From positions 467,993 to 531,992 of the forward strand of contig QANU01085255.1 in the NCBI GenBank assembly GCA_003254905.1: a DNA stretch of 64,000 nucleotides. Reading direction: 5' to 3'. Positions 61,736 to 64,000 of the stretch are shown here, piece by piece (positions within the stretch are counted from its first letter, which is position 1; every line of letters starts with the position of its first letter). Below the pieces are notes generated by a model that made no database searches, was not told where the DNA came from, and was given only the letters and a program-made list of their open reading frames with translations. Source of the stretch: Nissolia schottii (taxonomy: Eukaryota > Streptophyta > Magnoliopsida > Fabales > Fabaceae). Position numbers and translations under genes: made by a program.

Positions 61736-64000
61736 GAATCAAGAGGCACTGGTAGAAATACAAAAATACTTGTGTTGTCAAGTTAGATATACTTTTAATC
61801 ATTGCTGAATGAAATTTTAGAGTCAGTCATTTCATATTGTTACTGACTCTAAAATATTATTCTGTAAGTAATTAAGAGCATATTTAACATGGTATTTTAT
61901 GATTATGGAAGAATTTTTACTAATTTCCTCTCATGTTTGACTAAAAGATTAGTCTTAATTAATGGAGATCTTTAGTAGTTTTGGGTTAATAGGTATTTGA
62001 AGCACATCAATCCACTCTCATTTTCATTTATTGCTTGTTTTGTGTCTTTTTTTTCTCTCTTTCTTTTGTAGTTCCACTAAGTTATATATCAATTGTCTTT
62101 TTTTTTTTTTTTTTTTTATGCAACCTTTGAAAGTTTGAATAGACTAATGAAATTTCTGATTTGTTTGCCGACCAAATGATGAAGTTGGGTGCAAGTATGT
62201 ATAAAGCAATATAGCATCATGTCCTTATTTGTCAGACTGAAGAGAGGGCAAAAAAAAGCATGAAAAAGATGCCTTATATAGTTAATTTCGTTCATCCTGA
62301 AACCTGAAGCTCTCTGAAGTGTGAACAGTTGGAATAACATTTTAGGAGCTTCGGGGTTTTGAATTTTTCAAGATATTCCTAGAAATATGAAAAACTTACT
62401 CTATTTAGACACAATTATATTTAGATTCATTAATTTATAAATAAATTTAAAAATAAATAAAAGTGACACTTAATTTAAATAGCCAGTACGAAAATGTGTT
62501 AAATTAAATTAAATTGAAACTGGTGACCCTATATGACATGCCAGTTGTAGTATTGTAGTATTACAGTAGTAGCTGATAAGATTCACATAAAAGAATGTGA
62601 ATTTCTCGTGTCCCTAAAGAATTTTAGAAATTTCAGTGAAGCATGAGCGCCAAGTTCGGGATGGATATTTATCTCTCTTGGCTTTATTTTTGGCAGAGAC
62701 CAAATCCAACGTAGGATTTGAGCGTGAGAGAAAACGGCCAGTAATCACTTTCAAAATTATGTGGCTGTCAGAATGTGTCTCACTGTTAAATTACTACAAA
62801 TAGAATATAATTGAATATTTTCTATAGATAAAAGTCACATGCTTATCTTTTTATACTTAGTAGTGTTACATTATAATTTATCTTCACAGATTCATGTGTC
62901 ACAAAACTAGTTGATGCCTAAGTTATGTATTTTTTTTCCTTTAATTTTTGCACAATGTTTAAATTAAGCTATATCAAACAATCGATTCATTTTATTGTTG
63001 TCTTCAAAAGAATGAGTTTTGATTTTGGAGCTAAAGAATCGTGAAGAAAAGGAGTATAGATTTTCTTGAGTGTCGGTTTTTGTTAATTGGGTATGAAATA
63101 GTTGCAGCTGGAAGGCATTTTGAAGTTGAAGATTGTTACCTTCTTCTGGCTCAAATAAGAATGAGGATAAATCTTTTTATGTTAAAATTGGTCATGCAGT
63201 GACATATAAAAACACAAAAATTTAAATTGAGTTTTATTAATTTTAAAAAGATTCTACTTATTTAAATTTTTTGTATTTTTATCTTTAATCACATGATCTA
63301 ACATAATCAAGTTTAGCATGAGAGTTTCATTCTTGAGAAGACTGGAGTTTTGTCCTTGCAAGTGCTGGGGTAGGTTAGAGTGAATGGGAGATATGGGCCA
63401 GAGTTGATATTTAAATTGGATAACAATAACAATTGCGACAAAAAATCTTCTAGAACCATGATTTGCCATAAATTGGCTATAATGGTTACATCAACAATTT
63501 TGTGGGCCTCAGTGGCTTGGGCTTCGAATGAGCATGAAGACGACACAAGATAGCAACCACTCTTCCAAGAGCACTATGTGATGTCTCCAAAGAAAAAAAG
63601 AGAGGACTACGTATTATGGATTTTTTTTTTAATTTTGTTACTTTCTTTTTACTCTATGCATTATAGATTGTTTATCTAAGACCAAGAGAATTATAGTGTA
63701 TTTATTTTCGTAAAAAAATTTATGAGACCCGTAAATAATATATATGTGTATAAAAAAAATTTGTCACTCTGCTAAAATGCGTCGGAATTGTCATTATGTT
63801 AAGGAAGGCAAGAAAATTTCTTCCTTGAGTTTGTTTAAAGGAATTAGAATGATAAAAATGAATATTTTTACAAAAGGAGTAAAAAGTAAGGGAATAAAAT
63901 TTGCCAATAGCTATTAGTAGCTTAGCTTCTAAAAAGCTTAATTTCTTCAAGTTTCAAAAGAAAGAAGGATAAAAAAGAAGGTTTTGTCCCTTTGAGTTAA
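61736..64000. other. Dof 3' region and gene-free end of window
   Basis: The first 200-400 bases are presumably the Dof 3' UTR. A T-run lies at about 62098-62118. The rest is AT-rich with only short frames that I cannot assign to any family. Confidence 0.55.

Overview
The window is nuclear DNA of a flowering plant, most likely a papilionoid legume. It is AT-rich, with long introns and much transposon debris. The gene products (NAXT-type NPF transporters, a DCAF8-like WD40 protein, a V-ATPase subunit a, a Dof factor) are all plant proteins. I cannot fix the species from sequence alone. Three ambiguous bases (15755, 37892, 40824) suggest a finished clone or assembly rather than raw reads.

Layout. 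(1) 0.5-6.3 kb: an apparently complete four-exon NPF2-type transporter gene on the + strand. (2) 10-17.8 kb: its tandem paralogue, whose last exon is split by a 2.95-kb non-autonomous LTR element with a perfect 5-bp target duplication. Two related MULE-like elements bracket its first two exons. (3) 18.2-22.9 kb: an old Gypsy-type LTR-like block containing a 36-bp and a 176-bp tandem array. (4) 26.9-29.4 kb, minus: a five-exon DCAF8-like WD40 gene. (5) 30.5-40.7 kb, minus: an 18-exon V-ATPase subunit a gene of VHA-a1 type, with a TIR element and an RTE-type LINE relic in its introns. (6) 42.3-43.8 kb: broken Copia pieces. (7) 44-60 kb: gene-poor DNA with a 1.4-kb solo LTR, a MITE carrying a second element inside it, and microsatellites. 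(8) 60-61.7 kb, +: a three-exon Dof transcription factor gene with an intron inside the zinc finger. The last 2.3 kb shows no gene.

The genes do not form a pathway. Their order is informative, though. From memory, Arabidopsis has Dof2.1 and VHA-a1 as neighbours on chromosome 2 (At2g28510/At2g28520), and Dof6, a DCAF8-like WD40 gene and the NAXT/NPF2 cluster together on chromosome 3 (At3g45610, At3g45620, At3g45650-At3g45720). This window holds the union of both sets, as expected if it keeps the order from before the Arabidopsis duplication and gene loss. I found no clear new molecular system. The most unusual structure is the mosaic of small LTR elements inside the second transporter gene.
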